A stretch of 26,440 nt of DNA from DASUBN01 sp964584665 (GCA_964584665.1 CAZPAO010000030.1:1-26440), one strand, 5' to 3'; shown: positions 1 to 7,850, counted from the stretch's first letter. Program-made: numbers and translations. The notes: generated from the letters alone by a model not told the origin.

Positions 1-18
1 CGTTCAAGTCTATCAGAA

Positions 19-37
19 ACCTGGGTTTTTTCCAGGT
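19..37 (-). other. Small hairpin just downstream of dnaG
   Basis: A 6-bp perfect stem (ACCTGG / CCAGGT) with a 7-nt loop lies 4 bases beyond the dnaG stop codon. On the minus strand the loop is A-rich and no T-tract follows, so it is not a convincing intrinsic terminator. In many gammaproteobacteria rpoD follows dnaG on this strand; if so here (outside the window), the hairpin would be an intercistronic structure that could mark a processing site. That role is inference. Confidence 0.3.
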
Positions 38-40
38 AAA

Positions 41-1804
41 TCAATTGCTTTTGACACTATCCGTACCCGGTTTCCGGGCCAATTCCGTCAATAACCGGGT
101 CAATTCCGCCTTTTCGGCGGGGTTCAGATCCCTTTTACCGGATTCGGCGATGAGCCAGTCCCGGCGTGCCTGGGGGCCGGAGGTCCTGAACTGGGCCAAG
201 TGGGCCAGGAACTGCTTCTCCAGCCCCCCTTCGGGGATGGCGAGCTCCGCCTGGGCCAGCTTATTCAATTTAGTCCAGATTTCCTGGTTTTCACGCCAGT
301 GCTCCAGGATGGTGGCTACCTTTACTTGGGGGTCGTTCTGGACGAATTCCAGTACCGTCTTGAACAGATCCAGCCCCGGCATGCCCCCGAATTCGGAGGG
401 GTCGGGGGCCACCAGGGCCAGGGCCGGTTCGAGCAGGAGGTAGGCCAGGGTGGTGTCGGCGGGGCTGAGCATGGACTCCAGCCGGGGCCGGGGAGGCCGG
501 GCCGGCATGCCCGAGCCTTCGGGGTTGAGCATGGTCAACCTGGCGCCCTCCAGCTGGGTCAGTTCGGCCAGGCGCTTGCGCATGAGGTCACGGAAAGCGC
601 CGGCGGGCAGCCGGTTGAAATGGGGCGCCGCGAGGCTGGCGAGCCGGGCCCGTCCTTCCTCGGTCTTCATGTCGGTCTGTTTCGTCAGCTCACCGATCAG
701 GTAATCCGAGAGGGGCAGGGACGCGCGGCTGATGCGTTCCTCGAACGCAGCCTGGCCTTCCTTGCGCACCAGGGTGTCCGGGTCCTCGCCGTCCGGCAGG
801 AACAGGAAACGGATGGTGCGGCCGTCCTGGGCTTCCGGCAGCGCGTTCTCGAGTGCGCGCCAGGCGGCGGCGCGGCCGGCCCGGTCGCCGTCGAAGCAGA
901 ACACCACCTCGGGGGTCACGCGGAAGAGCTTCTTGAGGTGCTCCTCGGTGGTGGAGGTGCCTAAGGTTGCGACCGCGTAGCGCACGCCGTACTGCGCGAG
1001 CGCCACCACGTCCATGTAACCCTCGACCACGAGCAGGCGCGGGATGCTGCGCAGCGCCTGGCAGGCCTCGTAGAGTCCGTAGAGTTCGCGGCCCTTGTGG
1101 AACAGCGCCGTCTCCGGCGAGTTCAGATATTTCGGCTCGTCCTTGCCCAGCACGCGTCCGCCGAAACCGATGATGCGGCCGGCGCGGTCACGGATGGGGA
1201 ACATCACCCGCTCGCGGAAGCGGTCATGGAACGGATGCTCGCCTTCCTTCTCGATGAGCATCCCCGTATCGAGCAGCTGGCGCCGGCGTTCGTCGCTGTC
1301 GCCCACGGCCTTCAGCAGGTTGTCCCAGCCGGCAGGCACGTAGCCCAGACCGAACTCCTTCGCGATCTCGCCGGTGAGGCCGCGGCCCTTCAGGTAATCG
1401 ATGGCGGCCGGGGATTGCTTCAGCTGCTCCCGGTAGTACGTGGCGGCCTTGTCCAGCACCTCATAGAGAGGCGCCTTGGAGACGCCTTGCACCTGGCTCT
1501 CGCCCTGCTCCTGGGGGACTTCCATGCCCACGCTGGAGGCCAGGTCCTGGACAGCTTCCCGGAACTCCATGTGGTCGTATTCGAGGAGGAAGGAGAGGGC
1601 GGTGCCGTGGGCGCCGCAGCCGAAGCAGTGGTAGAACTGCTTCACCGGGCTCACGTAGAAGGACGGGCTCTTCTCATTGTGGAAAGGGCAGCAGGCGGCG
1701 AACTCGCGCCCCTGCTTCTTCAGGGGCACGCGCTTGTCGATGAGTTCGACGATGTCGACTCGGCTCAACAATTCTTCGATGAATTGCTGGGGGATTCTAG
1801 GCAT
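41..1804 (-). CDS. dnaG: DNA primase DnaG
   Basis: This enzyme makes the RNA primers for leading- and lagging-strand DNA replication and acts at the fork with the replicative helicase DnaB. The 587-aa product has the full domain order. An N-terminal zinc-binding domain has ligands Cys39, His42, Cys60 and Cys63 (motifs CPFH and CFGCG). The TOPRIM core carries the acidic motifs VVEGYMD and CFDGDRAG. A C-terminal helicase-interaction region follows. Length is close to the E. coli protein (581 aa). The start MPRIPQQFIEELL matches the usual DnaG N-terminus. It is the third gene of the rpsU-yqeY-dnaG run, 36 bp after yqeY, and no strong Shine-Dalgarno is visible before it, so translational coupling or low-level translation is possible. 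The identification is secure. Confidence 0.98.
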   Translation of the reverse strand: MPRIPQQFIEELLSRVDIVELIDKRVPLKKQGREFAACCPFHNEKSPSFYVSPVKQFYHCFGCGAHGTALSFLLEYDHMEFREAVQDLASSVGMEVPQEQGESQVQGVSKAPLYEVLDKAATYYREQLKQSPAAIDYLKGRGLTGEIAKEFGLGYVPAGWDNLLKAVGDSDERRRQLLDTGMLIEKEGEHPFHDRFRERVMFPIRDRAGRIIGFGGRVLGKDEPKYLNSPETALFHKGRELYGLYEACQALRSIPRLLVVEGYMDVVALAQYGVRYAVATLGTSTTEEHLKKLFRVTPEVVFCFDGDRAGRAAAWRALENALPEAQDGRTIRFLFLPDGEDPDTLVRKEGQAAFEERISRASLPLSDYLIGELTKQTDMKTEEGRARLASLAAPHFNRLPAGAFRDLMRKRLAELTQLEGARLTMLNPEGSGMPARPPRPRLESMLSPADTTLAYLLLEPALALVAPDPSEFGGMPGLDLFKTVLEFVQNDPQVKVATILEHWRENQEIWTKLNKLAQAELAIPEGGLEKQFLAHLAQFRTSGPQARRDWLIAESGKRDLNPAEKAELTRLLTELARKPGTDSVKSN

Positions 1805-1840
1805 GGGCTAAGGATAGCTGACGGGCGCGGACGCGCCCGG

Positions 1841-2287
1841 TCAGCCGCCTAATTTCGCTTTGATCTTCGCGGAGACGGCGGACATATCGGCTTTACCCGC
1901 GACCTTGGGCTTCAGGATGGCCATGACCTTGCCCATCTCCTTGACCGAGGCGGCGCCGGACTCGGCCACCGCGGCGGCCACCAGCTGTTCCAGCTCCGCG
2001 TCCGAGAGCTGGGCCGGCATGTAGGCTTGGATGACCTTGATCTCGGCCTCTTCCTTGTCGGCCAGGTCCTGGCGCTTGCCTTGGGTGAACTGCGCCACGG
2101 ATTCGCGCCGCTGCTTCAGCATCTTCTCGAGCGCCGCCAGCACCTGGGCGTCGTCCAGCACGATGCGCTCGTCCACTTCGCGCTGCTTGATGGCGGAGAG
2201 GATGAGGCGGATGACCCCGAGGCGGGCCTTGTCGCCGGACTTCATGGAGTCCTTCATGTCTTGGGTGATCTGATCTTTGAGTGACAT
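1841..2287 (-). CDS. yqeY: GatB/YqeY domain-containing protein
   Basis: This 148-aa protein is a complete stand-alone YqeY-family member, related to the tail domain of the amidotransferase subunit GatB. The N-terminus (MSLKDQITQDMKDSMKSGDK) and the central KQRRES and IQAYMPAQLS motifs are typical. The family's function is not settled. A link with tRNA-dependent amidotransfer or tRNA binding is assumed from homology only; no gatCAB genes lie nearby. A GAGGT Shine-Dalgarno lies 7 nt before the ATG. The gene lies between rpsU and dnaG on the same strand, a common position in gammaproteobacteria, and is separated from rpsU by a terminator-like hairpin. Confidence 0.93.
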   Translation of the reverse strand: MSLKDQITQDMKDSMKSGDKARLGVIRLILSAIKQREVDERIVLDDAQVLAALEKMLKQRRESVAQFTQGKRQDLADKEEAEIKVIQAYMPAQLSDAELEQLVAAAVAESGAASVKEMGKVMAILKPKVAGKADMSAVSAKIKAKLGG

Positions 2288-2318
2288 GGCTGATACCTCG
2301 GGATGGCAGAAAAAGAAA

Positions 2319-2342
2319 CGGCGCTTTCTTTCGGAAGCGCCG
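2319..2342 (-). terminator. Intrinsic terminator / attenuator after rpsU
   Basis: A 10-bp stem with one G-T wobble and a 4-nt loop lies between rpsU and yqeY. On the minus strand it is followed by a T-rich run (TTTCTTTTTC), the form of a rho-independent terminator. In E. coli a partial terminator between rpsU and dnaG lets S21 be made in excess over primase; this element is in the equivalent place and probably does the same by allowing partial read-through. Confidence 0.75.
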
Positions 2343-2370
2343 CGTCTCGAAGAGTCTTAAGGAGCCGTGA

Positions 2371-2586
2371 TCAATAGAGGCGCGTGCGGCGTGCGGACTC
2401 GCGCGACAGCTTCTTCATGTGGCGCTTAACGGCAGCAGCCTGCTTGCGCTTGCGCTCCTGGGTCGGCTTTTCGTAGAACTCGCGGCGGCGCAGTTCAGTC
2501 ATCACGCCGGCTTTCTCGCAGGCACGCTTGAAGCGGCGCAGGGCGGCGTCGAAATGCTCGTTTTCCTTCACGCGTACGCTGGGCAT
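2371..2586 (-). CDS. rpsU: 30S ribosomal protein S21
   Basis: This is a small, very basic protein of the 30S ribosomal subunit that acts in translation initiation. The 71-aa product begins MPSVRVKENEHFDAALRRFK and ends with the Arg/Lys-rich tail RESARRTRLY, both diagnostic of S21. The frame is open from a TTG at 2592, but the ATG at 2586 is preferred: AAGGA lies exactly 6 nt before it, and MPSVRV is the conserved N-terminus. It is the first gene of the minus-strand rpsU-yqeY-dnaG operon, has its own sigma-70 promoter, and is followed by a terminator-like hairpin that probably sets its high expression relative to dnaG. Confidence 0.98.
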   Translation of the reverse strand: MPSVRVKENEHFDAALRRFKRACEKAGVMTELRRREFYEKPTQERKRKQAAAVKRHMKKLSRESARRTRLY

Positions 2587-2592
2587 TCGCAA

Positions 2593-2597
2593 TCCTT
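2593..2597 (-). promoter_or_regulatory. Shine-Dalgarno of rpsU
   Basis: AAGGA on the minus strand, 6 nt before the ATG at 2586. It decides between that ATG and the in-frame TTG two codons upstream. Confidence 0.8.
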
Positions 2598-2612
2598 AGA
2601 GTAGGGTTTTCA

Positions 2613-2626
2613 GGGGCTTAGGCCCC
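2613..2626 (-). promoter_or_regulatory. Hairpin in the rpsU 5' leader
   Basis: A perfect 5-bp G+C stem (GGGGC / GCCCC) with a 4-nt loop lies within the first ~20 nt of the predicted rpsU transcript. It could stabilise the mRNA 5' end or take part in feedback control by S21. Only the hairpin is seen; the role is inferred. Confidence 0.4.
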
Positions 2627-2640
2627 GGCAAAGGGGCGGA

Positions 2641-2669
2641 ATTGTACTGTCCGGCGTGTAGAATTGCAA
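2641..2669 (-). promoter_or_regulatory. Sigma-70 promoter of rpsU-yqeY-dnaG
   Basis: On the minus strand a -35 box TTGCAA (2664-2669) is followed after exactly 17 bp by a -10 box TACAAT (2641-2646). Transcription would start near 2634, giving a leader of about 48 nt. This is the best sigma-70 promoter seen in the window. A TAGAAT at 2659-2664 on the plus strand could be the -10 of a divergent tsaD promoter, but no good -35 accompanies it. Confidence 0.8.
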
Positions 2670-2699
2670 AGCCGACCCCAGCCAGACCCCCTAGTCCTT

Positions 2700-3707
2700 A
2701 TGCGTATCTTGGGCATCGAGACCTCCTGCGACGAGACCGGCGTGGCCGTCTACGACACGTCCCGGGGCCTCATCGCCCATGCCTTGTATAGCCAAATCCG
2801 GCTCCATCAAGAGTACGGCGGGGTGGTGCCCGAACTGGCCTCCCGGGACCACGTCCAGAAGCTGCTGCCCATGGTCCAGAGGGTGGTGGCGGAGGCGGGC
2901 GGGCCTGAGACCCTGGATGGGGTGGCCTATACCGCCGGCCCCGGGCTCGTGGGGGCTCTATTGGTAGGTGCCTGCCTCGGACGGTCCCTGGCCTTCGCCT
3001 GGGGGGTCCCGGCCCTCGGGGTCCATCATATGGAGGGGCATCTCCTCGCCCCCCTGCTGGAGGACCCCAAACCCGCTTTCCCCTTCATAGCCCTGCTCGT
3101 TTCCGGCGGCCACAGCCTGCTGGTGGAGGTGGAGGGGGTGGGCCGCTACCGGACTTTGGGCGAGTCCATAGACGATGCGGCGGGTGAAGCTTTCGATAAG
3201 GTCGCGAAGCTCCTGAAGCTCCCTTACCCCGGCGGCCCCCATCTCGCCAAGCTCGCGGAGCAGGGGCGACCCGGCAAGTACGACCTGCCCCGGCCCATGA
3301 CCGACCGGCCCGGCCTCGACATGAGTTTCAGCGGGCTCAAGACCGCTGTGCGCGTCTTGCTCGGCAAGCTGCCGGACCCGGACGAGCAGACCCGGGCCGA
3401 CGTGGCCCGCGCCTTCGAGGACGCTGTGGTGGACACCTTAAGCATCAAATGCGAGCGTGCGCTCAAGCAGACCGGGCAGCGGCGCCTGGTGGTGGCGGGC
3501 GGCGTCGGCGCCAACAAGCGCCTGCGGGCACGCCTGAAGGAGATGACGGCGAAGCTGGGTGGCGAGGCCTTCTATCCGCGTCCCGAGTTCTGCACCGACA
3601 ACGGCGCCATGATCGCCTTCGCCGGTGCGCTGCGGCTGGAAGCGGGCGCGCCGCCCCCGAACCCAGTCACCGCACGCTGGCCTCTCGATTCCCTGGCCGC
3701 GCCTTAA
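2700..3707 (+). CDS. tsaD: tRNA N6-adenosine threonylcarbamoyltransferase TsaD
   Basis: TsaD transfers the threonylcarbamoyl group from threonylcarbamoyl-AMP to adenosine 37 of ANN-decoding tRNAs, giving t6A, together with TsaB and TsaE in the cytoplasm. The 335-aa product starts MRILGIETSCDETGVAVYD, the canonical N-terminus. It has the metal-binding His pair in HHMEGH (His110, His114), the ASKH-fold SGGHS and GGPHLAKLA motifs, and the C-terminal CTDNGAMIA motif carrying the metal-binding Asp. The frame is open from a TTG at 2664, but the ATG at 2700 fits family length and N-terminus. It is divergent from rpsU, an arrangement conserved in gammaproteobacteria. The plsY gene often found next to tsaD/folB is absent here. 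Confidence 0.98.
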   Translation: MRILGIETSCDETGVAVYDTSRGLIAHALYSQIRLHQEYGGVVPELASRDHVQKLLPMVQRVVAEAGGPETLDGVAYTAGPGLVGALLVGACLGRSLAFAWGVPALGVHHMEGHLLAPLLEDPKPAFPFIALLVSGGHSLLVEVEGVGRYRTLGESIDDAAGEAFDKVAKLLKLPYPGGPHLAKLAEQGRPGKYDLPRPMTDRPGLDMSFSGLKTAVRVLLGKLPDPDEQTRADVARAFEDAVVDTLSIKCERALKQTGQRRLVVAGGVGANKRLRARLKEMTAKLGGEAFYPRPEFCTDNGAMIAFAGALRLEAGAPPPNPVTARWPLDSLAAP

Positions 3708-3712
3708 GCGAT

Positions 3713-3716
3713 GGAG
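3713..3716 (+). promoter_or_regulatory. Shine-Dalgarno of folB
   Basis: GGAG lies 6 nt before the ATG at 3723. It overlaps an upstream in-frame ATG (3711), so it favours 3723 as the true start. Confidence 0.7.
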
Positions 3717-3722
3717 CATCCC

Positions 3723-4079
3723 ATGGACATCGTCTTCATCCGGGAACTGAAGGTCGACACCCTGGTCGGCATCTACGATTGGGAGCGGCGCCTGCGCCAG
3801 CAGGTGATCCTGGATCTCGACCTGGGTACGGATATCGCCAAAGCCGCCCGGAGCGACCGCATCGAGGACACGCTGGACTACAAATCCGTGGCCAAGCGAG
3901 TGACCCAATTCGTGCGTGAGTCGGAGTTCCAGCTGGTCGAGACCATGGCCGAGAAGGTGGCGGAACTGGTGATGAAGGAGTTCGGTGTGCGCTGGGTGAA
4001 GCTCACCCTGCACAAGCCCGGCGCCGTCTCCGGCTCCAAGTCGGTCGGCATCATCATCGAAAGAGGTTCGCGCGGCTAA
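3723..4079 (+). CDS. folB: Dihydroneopterin aldolase
   Basis: FolB converts 7,8-dihydroneopterin to 6-hydroxymethyl-7,8-dihydropterin and glycolaldehyde in folate synthesis. The product (118 aa from this start) begins MDIVFIREL, as in E. coli FolB. It has GIYDWE with the conserved active-site Glu (Glu21), and ends with LHKPGAV and VGIIIERG, the Lys/Gly motifs of the family. An ATG at 3711 is in frame, but the 3723 ATG has GGAG 6 nt upstream and matches the family N-terminus. It follows tsaD by 15 bp and lies upstream of folK, whose enzyme uses its product. Its stop codon lies inside the left arm of a long palindromic repeat. Confidence 0.97.
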   Translation: MDIVFIRELKVDTLVGIYDWERRLRQQVILDLDLGTDIAKAARSDRIEDTLDYKSVAKRVTQFVRESEFQLVETMAEKVAELVMKEFGVRWVKLTLHKPGAVSGSKSVGIIIERGSRG

Positions 4080-4204
4080 AAATGGATCTTTTGCCCGCTA
4101 GCTGCGTTGGAAATGCCCTCGCACTCCTCACGTACACCAAGAGTACGCTCCGGGTGGTCGGACGTTTCCGCCTTGCTATCGGCCAAAATCTCCTATTTTT
4201 AGCT
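4075..4204 (+). repeat. Long imperfect palindrome, copy 1 (folB 3' end)
   Basis: The ~130-bp element between folB and folK is one long imperfect inverted repeat. The arms run from GCTAAAAAT (4075-4083, containing the folB stop) to ATTTTTAGC (4195-4203), with matching inner blocks (TTTTGCC near the left end, GGCCAAAA near the right). At its centre is a 5-bp hairpin, CGTAC (4131-4135) / GTACG (4143-4147). Copies 2 and 3 have the same plan at other gene ends. It ends a few bases before folK and leaves no visible Shine-Dalgarno for that gene. It may be a bidirectional terminator or an mRNA-stabilising intergenic repeat. Confidence 0.8.
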
Positions 4205-4217
4205 CGCGCGCATGCAC

Positions 4218-4715
4218 ATGGTTAGGGTCTACGTCGGTATCGGCAGCAACGTGGAGCCGGAGCGCCACGTGGCGAAGGCCGTGGACCTGATGCGGGCCCG
4301 TTTCGGCCACCTGGACCTCTCGCCCATCTATAGGAACAAGGCCGTCGGCTTCGAGGGGGACGACTTCCTGAACGCCGTGGCCGGTTTCGACACCGCGCTG
4401 GAGGTGCCGGCGCTCAAGACCGCCCTGGACGGCATCGAGGTGCGCTGCGGCCGGGAGCGGGGCGCCGCCCGTTTCGCCCCCCGCACCCTGGACCTCGACC
4501 TCCTGCTCTACGGGCAGAAGGTGGACGAAGGCCTGCGGCTGCCCCGCAAGGAGATACTGAAGTACAGCTTCGTGCTGAAGCCCTTGGCGGACATCGCCGG
4601 GGACGAGCGCCACCCGCTCACGGACAGGACCTATGGAGAACTGTGGGCGGAGTTCGGCGGCGAGCGCGGCCTGGAGCCCGTCCAGCTGCCGGTAGAGCGG
4701 GCGGATAACAGGTAA
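4218..4715 (+). CDS. folK: 2-amino-4-hydroxy-6-hydroxymethyldihydropteridine diphosphokinase
   Basis: FolK (HPPK) moves pyrophosphate from ATP to 6-hydroxymethyl-7,8-dihydropterin, the step before dihydropteroate synthase. The ~165-aa product has the N-terminal VYVGIGSN motif and the family signature RTLDLDLLLYG with its Mg-binding Asp residues, followed by LPRKEILKYSFVLKPLADI. Two ATGs compete (4212, MHMVRV; 4218, MVRVYV); the second is chosen because the family usually starts just before the first beta-strand. Neither has a clear Shine-Dalgarno, since the palindromic repeat ends immediately upstream. It is followed by a weak hairpin and then the sugar-modification genes. Confidence 0.96.
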   Translation: MVRVYVGIGSNVEPERHVAKAVDLMRARFGHLDLSPIYRNKAVGFEGDDFLNAVAGFDTALEVPALKTALDGIEVRCGRERGAARFAPRTLDLDLLLYGQKVDEGLRLPRKEILKYSFVLKPLADIAGDERHPLTDRTYGELWAEFGGERGLEPVQLPVERADNR

Positions 4716-4726
4716 AATGCCCTGTT
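4707..4726 (+). terminator. Possible weak terminator after folK
   Basis: A 6-bp stem AACAGG / CCTGTT with an 8-nt loop overlaps the folK stop codon and is followed by TTAG. An outer GCGG / CCGC pairing could extend it. The T-tract is short. It may separate the fol genes from the accessory operon that starts at 4779; the loop also contains a -10-like TAAAAT. Confidence 0.35.
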
Positions 4727-4778
4727 TTAGCCGCTCCGAGACCGGCGCGGCGGCAGGTGGGGAAGCCCGGCGGGAACC

Positions 4779-5918
4779 ATGAAAAAGATACGCTTCAACT
4801 ATCCGCATGCCACCGGGCGCGAACTCGATGCGATCCGCGACGCCATCGCGCACGGTCATCTCTCCGGCAATGGGCCTTACGGCAAGCGCTGCCAGGCCTG
4901 GCTCGAGCAGACGCTCGGCAGCCACAAGGCCCTGCTCACCCATTCCTGCACCGGCGCCCTCGAGATGGCGGCGATACTCGCCGACGTCGGCCCCGGCGAC
5001 GAAGTCATCATGCCGTCCTACACCTTCGTATCGACCGCCAACGCCTTCGTGCTGCGCGGCGCCACGCCGGTGTTCGTGGACATCCGCCCCGACACCCTGA
5101 ACCTGGACGAGCGCCTGGTGGAGGCGGCCATCACGCCCCGCACCAAGGCCATCGTCGTGGTGCACTACGCAGGCGTCGCCTGCGACATGGACGCATTCGG
5201 CGACATCGCCCGCCGCCACGGCCTGCTCCTGATCGCGGACTCGGCCCAGGCCATCCACTCCCTCTACAAGGGCAAGCCGCTCGCGGCTTATGCCCAGCTC
5301 TCCGCCGTCAGCTTCCACGAGACCAAGAACGTGGTCTCCGGCGAGGGCGGCGCGCTGCTAATCAACGACCCACAGTTCGCGGAGCGCGCCGAGATCGTCT
5401 GGGAGAAGGGCACCAACCGCTCCAAGTTCTTCCGCGGCGAAGTGGACAAGTACACCTGGGTGGACGTGGGCTCCTCGTTCCTGCCGAGCGAACTCATCGC
5501 CGCGTTCCTCTGGCCGCAGCTCGAGGATCTGGCGCCCATCACCGCGCGCCGCATGCAGATCTGGCAGCAGTACCACGAGGCGCTGCGGCCCTTGCGCGAG
5601 GCCGGCCGCATCCAGGGCCCCACCATCCCGCCCGACTGCACCCACAACGCCCACATGTACTACTTGCTGGCGGAGAGCCAGGCAGCTCAGCGGGCCATAC
5701 TCGCGAGCCTGGCGGCGAAGAGCATCGGCGCGGTGTTCCACTACATCCCCCTGCACAGCGCGCCCGCCGGGCGCCGTTTCGGCCGCGCCCACGGCGAACT
5801 CAAGGTCACCGACGACATCTGGGCGCGGCTCATCCGCCTGCCGCTCTGGCCCGACATGCAGCCCGGCCAGGTGGCCGAGGTCTGCGATGCCGTGCGCGCC
5901 GCCATCGTCGCGGCCTGA
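4779..5918 (+). CDS. wecE: dTDP-4-amino-4,6-dideoxygalactose transaminase (WecE/RffA family)
   Basis: This PLP enzyme puts an amino group on C4 of a nucleotide-linked 4-keto-6-deoxyhexose, giving dTDP-Fuc4N in the E. coli enterobacterial common antigen pathway. The 379-aa product matches E. coli WecE in length and in long blocks: SCTGALEMAA, the PSYTFVSTANAFVLRGA segment, VHYAGVACDMD, SFHETKN (PLP Lys183), EKGTNRSKFFRG, VDKYTWVDVGSS and FHYIPLH. Asp154 would hold the PLP pyridine nitrogen. No rmlA/rmlB genes lie in the window, so the dTDP-keto sugar must come from elsewhere. It is the first gene of a four-gene operon and the first step of a proposed lipid-linked amino-sugar pathway. The class is very secure; the exact sugar product (Fuc4N or an epimer) is inferred. 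Confidence 0.9.
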   Translation: MKKIRFNYPHATGRELDAIRDAIAHGHLSGNGPYGKRCQAWLEQTLGSHKALLTHSCTGALEMAAILADVGPGDEVIMPSYTFVSTANAFVLRGATPVFVDIRPDTLNLDERLVEAAITPRTKAIVVVHYAGVACDMDAFGDIARRHGLLLIADSAQAIHSLYKGKPLAAYAQLSAVSFHETKNVVSGEGGALLINDPQFAERAEIVWEKGTNRSKFFRGEVDKYTWVDVGSSFLPSELIAAFLWPQLEDLAPITARRMQIWQQYHEALRPLREAGRIQGPTIPPDCTHNAHMYYLLAESQAAQRAILASLAAKSIGAVFHYIPLHSAPAGRRFGRAHGELKVTDDIWARLIRLPLWPDMQPGQVAEVCDAVRAAIVAA

Positions 5919-5927
5919 GGAGAGATC

Positions 5928-6875
5928 ATGCAGCAGACGACGGCGACGGTCGAGGTCAGTGTGGTGGTCCCGGTCTACATGAACCACCGCGGCCTCGAAG
6001 ACCTGTATCGGCGCATCCAGGCGACCCTGGACGCGCGCAGCCGCGATTGGGAACTCATCCTGGTGGACGACGGGAGCACCGACGGCAGCTACGAGGCCAT
6101 GCGCAAGCTGCGCGCCGCGGATCCCCGCGTCAAACTGATCCAGTTCGGCCGCAACCACGGCCAGCACCATGCCATCCTCTGTGGCTTGCAGCACAGCTCC
6201 GGCCGCATCGTGATCACCCTCGACGATGACCTGCAGAACCCGCCCGAGGAGATCCCGCGCTTCATCGAGGCGCTCGGCACCGGCGCGCATGTGGTCATCG
6301 GCCGCATCAGCGAGAAGAAGGCCCACAACTGGTTCCGCAACTTCGGCAGCCGTTTCGTGCAGGGCCTGGTCACGCTCATCCTGAAGAAGCCGCGGAACTT
6401 GGCGCTCTCCAGCTACCGCGCATTCTCACGGGAAGCGGTGGATGCGATCTCCGCTTACAAAGGCGTGCACCCTTACATGCCGGCCCTCATGTTCAGCTCG
6501 GTCCCGACGGACGCGATCATCAACATCGACGTGCGCCACGATCCGCGGCAGCACGGGCGCAGCACCTATTCCCTGCGCAAGCTGATCAAGCTCGCCTCCT
6601 ACCTGCTCATCAACCACTCCTACATCCCGCTGCGCTTCATGATCTTCTGGGGCACCTTCATCAGCCTCGGCAGCATGGCGTTTGCGGTGTACGTGATCGT
6701 GCGCGCAGCCTTGGGGCACGACTCCGTGCTCGGCTGGCCCTCGCTCGCGGTGCTGGTGTCGTTCTTCTCGGGAAACATCCTGCTCGCGCTCGGCGTGCTG
6801 GGAGAATACGTGGGGCGCCTGGTCGAGGAATCCTCCACCAACGTCCAGTTTCACATATTCCGCAGGGACTTCTGA
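5928..6875 (+). CDS. Polyprenyl-phosphate glycosyltransferase, GT2 family (ArnC/GtrB/DPM1-like)
   Basis: Enzymes of this type move a sugar from a nucleotide donor to undecaprenyl phosphate on the cytoplasmic face of the inner membrane. The 315-aa product has an N-terminal GT-A domain starting VSVVVPVY, with LVDDGSTDGS (Asp47-Asp48) and the metal-binding motif TLDDDLQNP (Asp99-Asp101). The conserved NHSYIPLRF segment follows, then two C-terminal transmembrane helices (about residues 235-260 and 270-295), the topology of ArnC and GtrB. It starts 9 bp after wecE, with GAGGAG just upstream. Next to a sugar aminotransferase, the likely donor is the amino sugar made by WecE, possibly acylated; that substrate is inference. 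Confidence 0.9.
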   Translation: MQQTTATVEVSVVVPVYMNHRGLEDLYRRIQATLDARSRDWELILVDDGSTDGSYEAMRKLRAADPRVKLIQFGRNHGQHHAILCGLQHSSGRIVITLDDDLQNPPEEIPRFIEALGTGAHVVIGRISEKKAHNWFRNFGSRFVQGLVTLILKKPRNLALSSYRAFSREAVDAISAYKGVHPYMPALMFSSVPTDAIINIDVRHDPRQHGRSTYSLRKLIKLASYLLINHSYIPLRFMIFWGTFISLGSMAFAVYVIVRAALGHDSVLGWPSLAVLVSFFSGNILLALGVLGEYVGRLVEESSTNVQFHIFRRDF

Positions 6876-7847
6876 GTGGAGCGGTCCGGCGCCGCGGAGC
6901 CGGGTGCGGTCACCCGTCGCCTGACCCTGTCGACCGCCTTGCGCGTGCTGGTCAGCCTGGCGCTGCTCGCCGGGCTTGTGTACTTCGCCCACCGGACGCA
7001 TGCCTGGGATGCCTTGCGCCGGGCCGACCTGGTGATGGTGGCGGGCGGCTTCTGCTGCTACCTGACCGGCCAGTTGATCGCCGCGCGACGCTGGTACCTG
7101 CTGTTGCTGCATAGCGGCTTCCAGCCCAGGTTCCGCGAAGTGCTGCGCGCCAACACCATCGGGGTGTATGCCGGCAATTTCGTGCCAGGCGTCGCGGGTG
7201 GCGACCTGTTCCGCCCCATCCTCCTGTTCGGGCCCAAGACCACCAAGAAGCCGCAGCTCTACGCGAGCGTGTTGTTCGAGAGGTTGGGCGGCCTGGTCGC
7301 GACCCTGCTGCTGGCCTCCGTCGGCGCCGCCTGGTTCGCGTTGACGCACCGCGACCTCCATTTCGTGACGGTGGCCGGCTTCGTGCTCTTGCTGATCGTG
7401 GCGCTGCTGGCGGCGGCCTACGCCATCCGCCACGTGCACCTCGCCGCGCTCCCCCGCATCAACGCCTGGCTGGACCACGTCCGCGAGGGCAGCCACCACC
7501 TGCTGCGCTATGTCGGCAGCCCCAAGAGCGTGCTGATGGTGTTGCTGTACAGCCTGGCCTTCCAGGCCTGCAACATCGGCATGCTCTGGTGCTTCCTGGA
7601 CAGCCTCGACCCGATACCCTCGCCGTTCGCGGTGGTGCTGGCGGCGCCCTTGGCCTGGCTCGCATCCATGGCCCCGGTCTCCCTGAATGGCTTGGGGGTG
7701 CGCGAAGGGACCTTGATGGTTGTGCTCACCCAGCTCGGCCTGCCCCAAGCCCAGGTCGCCGGGGCAGCCCTGCTGGGCTTGCTGCCGTTGCTGCTGGTAT
7801 CTTCCCTGGGGGCGCTGTGGTCCCTGGCTCTGTTCGATCGGAACTAG
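6876..7847 (+). CDS. Lysylphosphatidylglycerol synthase TM-region / UPF0104 family membrane protein (putative flippase)
   Basis: The 323-aa integral membrane protein belongs to the family related to the flippase half of MprF and to archaeal AglD tails. Diagnostic motifs are ARRWYLLLL, the NFVPGVAGGDLFRP block, LFERLGG and the PVSLNGLGVREG segment, spread over about eight hydrophobic helices. There is no catalytic soluble domain. The GTG start lies directly after the stop codon of the glycosyltransferase, so the two are translationally coupled. In this operon no GtrA- or ArnE/F-type flippase is present, so this protein is the natural candidate to flip the undecaprenyl-phosphate-linked sugar. 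Family membership is clear; the flippase role is inferred. Confidence 0.85.
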   Translation: MERSGAAEPGAVTRRLTLSTALRVLVSLALLAGLVYFAHRTHAWDALRRADLVMVAGGFCCYLTGQLIAARRWYLLLLHSGFQPRFREVLRANTIGVYAGNFVPGVAGGDLFRPILLFGPKTTKKPQLYASVLFERLGGLVATLLLASVGAAWFALTHRDLHFVTVAGFVLLLIVALLAAAYAIRHVHLAALPRINAWLDHVREGSHHLLRYVGSPKSVLMVLLYSLAFQACNIGMLWCFLDSLDPIPSPFAVVLAAPLAWLASMAPVSLNGLGVREGTLMVVLTQLGLPQAQVAGAALLGLLPLLLVSSLGALWSLALFDRN

Positions 7848-7850
7848 ACG

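Noticed and set aside
4757..6229. A 490-codon plus-strand open frame overlapping wecE
   Set aside because: It is frame-shifted from wecE, very rich in Arg, Pro and His, and lacks any family pattern.
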